Below, in pieces: positions 62,480 through 64,000 of a stretch of DNA of 64,000 bases. Location of the stretch: contig OX344762.1 of NCBI GenBank assembly GCA_947034895.1, positions 2,172,501 to 2,236,500 on the forward strand. The letters run 5' to 3'. Positions within the stretch are counted from its first letter, which is position 1, and every line of letters starts with the position of its first letter. The DNA comes from Rhytidiadelphus loreus. Taxonomy: Eukaryota > Streptophyta > Bryopsida > Hypnales > Hylocomiaceae. The position numbers were made by a program, and so were the translations under genes. Below the pieces are notes generated by a model. That model saw only the letters and a program-made list of their open reading frames with translations, was not told the origin of the DNA and did no database searches.

Positions 62480-64000
62480 GGTGTAGAAAACATGTCATGT
62501 TTTTGCAGACATGATGGCATTATAGAGTTTGAGGTAGATGGTGGCACAATTGTAGTGGACGTTGCTAACAACGTGTGTATGTTTCTAGAAAAACATGCAC
62601 ATGTCATATACAACAAGTATGTTCTGAAAAACATCAGAGCATAAAATGTCATGTCCCGTTTCACGTGCAATACTATGTGGTGGTGTGACGTCCATACAAT
62701 TAGGCAATTTGAATGACTATAAGTTATCTGAAGTCATGGAACATTTCGAAGAAGTGCATGCAAGTGCTACTACATAGAATGAATAGTAGTTTTCCAATAG
62801 AAATGTCTGTTAACACGTAGCACTTCATGATTGCAGTTCCAAGTACACTTTTCATTTCGAAATCTGAATAAGCAATTCCTTTTACTTGTTTCCATGTTCT
62901 GCAAATGGACATGTTCCTGACATTCCATTTGCAATAATCACTTGCGCTGTCCTCCCTTTCAGTGCTGCTATGTCATTGAAAAAACAATTGCAATGTGCGT
63001 TATTTTTCTTCACTACATTCCTAAAACAACATTTTTCTGAACAAATGAACATGTCGTATTTCTTTCTTAATGCAATTTCAGCAATTCTAAAATAATTTGA
63101 GGTTCACGTGCCTCAGTTTTTTTGACTTCCACCATCTTACCATTGGCAATACTACATTTTCATTCCATTCAGAAGATATTAATATTTTTGATTTTCCTTC
63201 TATCTAATATATATTAGTACTTAACAATTTTTTTAATAGTGCGAATTCACTTTCCCTACAATCTAATCTCAATTATTCACTATACTGATGTATACTGTAT
63301 AGCTTAGAAGTCTGTAGTGCCCAAAAATTCAGTTACAAATATTTACAGTGAGGAACTGTAGTTCCGCTATGTGCTGAAATTAATTTTTTCCACTTTAAAT
63401 GCACATATCTTGCAATCCATGCGGTCTAAAACTTCAAAATTCTTTGTACACAGTCTCATAGTAAGTACTGTGGTGGAAGATCGTACGGTTACACGTGGAA
63501 AACAATATTTTTCCATTGTTTTTACTTTGTGCAATACAAATGACATTTCCAAATGTTTCTTGGCAAAGAAAAAGACCTTGTCCTTTATGGCTTCCTGTGG
63601 ACAGAGTACGTTACAGTACACACATGATATTCAAAAAAACTAAAGTATTTATATTTCTATGATGGAATTGAAATTCAGAAACTGCAATATTGACTTCAAT
63701 TATTTAAAAGAAAATTGGGATGATGTAAATTATTTTGTTTTTAAAATCTGGAAATTGCATTCATTCATTAATTGTAATACTCATTTTTCCTAGGAGATGC
63801 TCAATTTCTCCTATAAAGTACGTTGTCCACAACTTCCTCAGAACATATTTACATATCCAATTGGAATGAATGAAAGCTTCTCGTGTGGACAATCATATAA
63901 TCTATAAAAACTGAAATTACTGAACTGCTAATTACTGCATTTAATTTTTGGCCCTCTCTCACCACCTCTCCCCTGTTCTTCACTTCTTTGAACAATTTTC
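62480..64000. other. AT-rich sequence after the Copia break
   Basis: No reverse transcriptase, LTR copy or other recognised gene. ACATGTC words recur near 62490-62655. This could be a further insertion in the Copia element or flanking host DNA. Confidence 0.4.

Overview
The window is nuclear DNA of a land plant. Three things show this: spliced genes with GT/AG introns mostly under about 0.9 kb; plant-type families (a malectin-like LRR receptor kinase, a plant GDSL esterase/lipase, and a SUVR-type SET domain); and plant transposon classes (Copia, hAT, CACTA-like). The long AT-rich gene-poor spacers, the multicopy DDE-type transposase and the RING-like and FCP1-like/DUF8039-like proteins made me think of a seedless plant (fern, lycophyte or bryophyte). 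That placement is a low-confidence inference.

Layout. Positions 1-8500 are AT-rich spacer with short tandem and dispersed repeats. One largely intact plus-strand gene (8811-10664) encodes a coiled-coil protein with a C-terminal RING-H2-like finger. Positions 10.7-15.2 kb hold spacer and a repeat-dense stretch with a TATA box that looks like retroelement LTR or leader sequence. Positions 15.2-25 kb form an accessory block. It contains a frame-broken gene for an FCP1/NLI-interacting-factor-like HAD phosphatase with a C-terminal DUF8039-like domain, a CACTA-like transposon terminus with subterminal repeats, the last two exons of a SUVR-type histone methyltransferase starting just after that terminus, and a heavily mutated minus-strand DDE-type transposase gene. 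Positions 25-36.9 kb are spacer with degenerate repeat families that recur at 39.9-42 kb.

Two well-resolved genes lie on the minus strand. The first is a four-exon GDSL esterase/lipase (37023-38756, 379 aa, catalytic residues intact) with a TATA box upstream. The second is a thirteen-exon malectin-like LRR-I receptor kinase (44984-54292, 926 aa); three of its introns carry related foldback elements.

From 54.8 kb to about 62.5 kb lies a nested transposon. A Copia element has a candidate 5' LTR about 560 bp upstream of the kinase start codon. Its leader is split by a 4.1-kb hAT element with 14-bp perfect terminal inverted repeats and a perfect 8-bp target duplication. The Copia gag, protease and integrase follow with stops and frameshifts. 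Reverse transcriptase and the 3' LTR are not seen before the window ends. No CRISPR array, tRNA or rRNA gene was recognised.

The two host-like genes (GDSL enzyme and receptor kinase) look functional and unrelated to each other. Most of the rest is transposon sequence in stages of decay.
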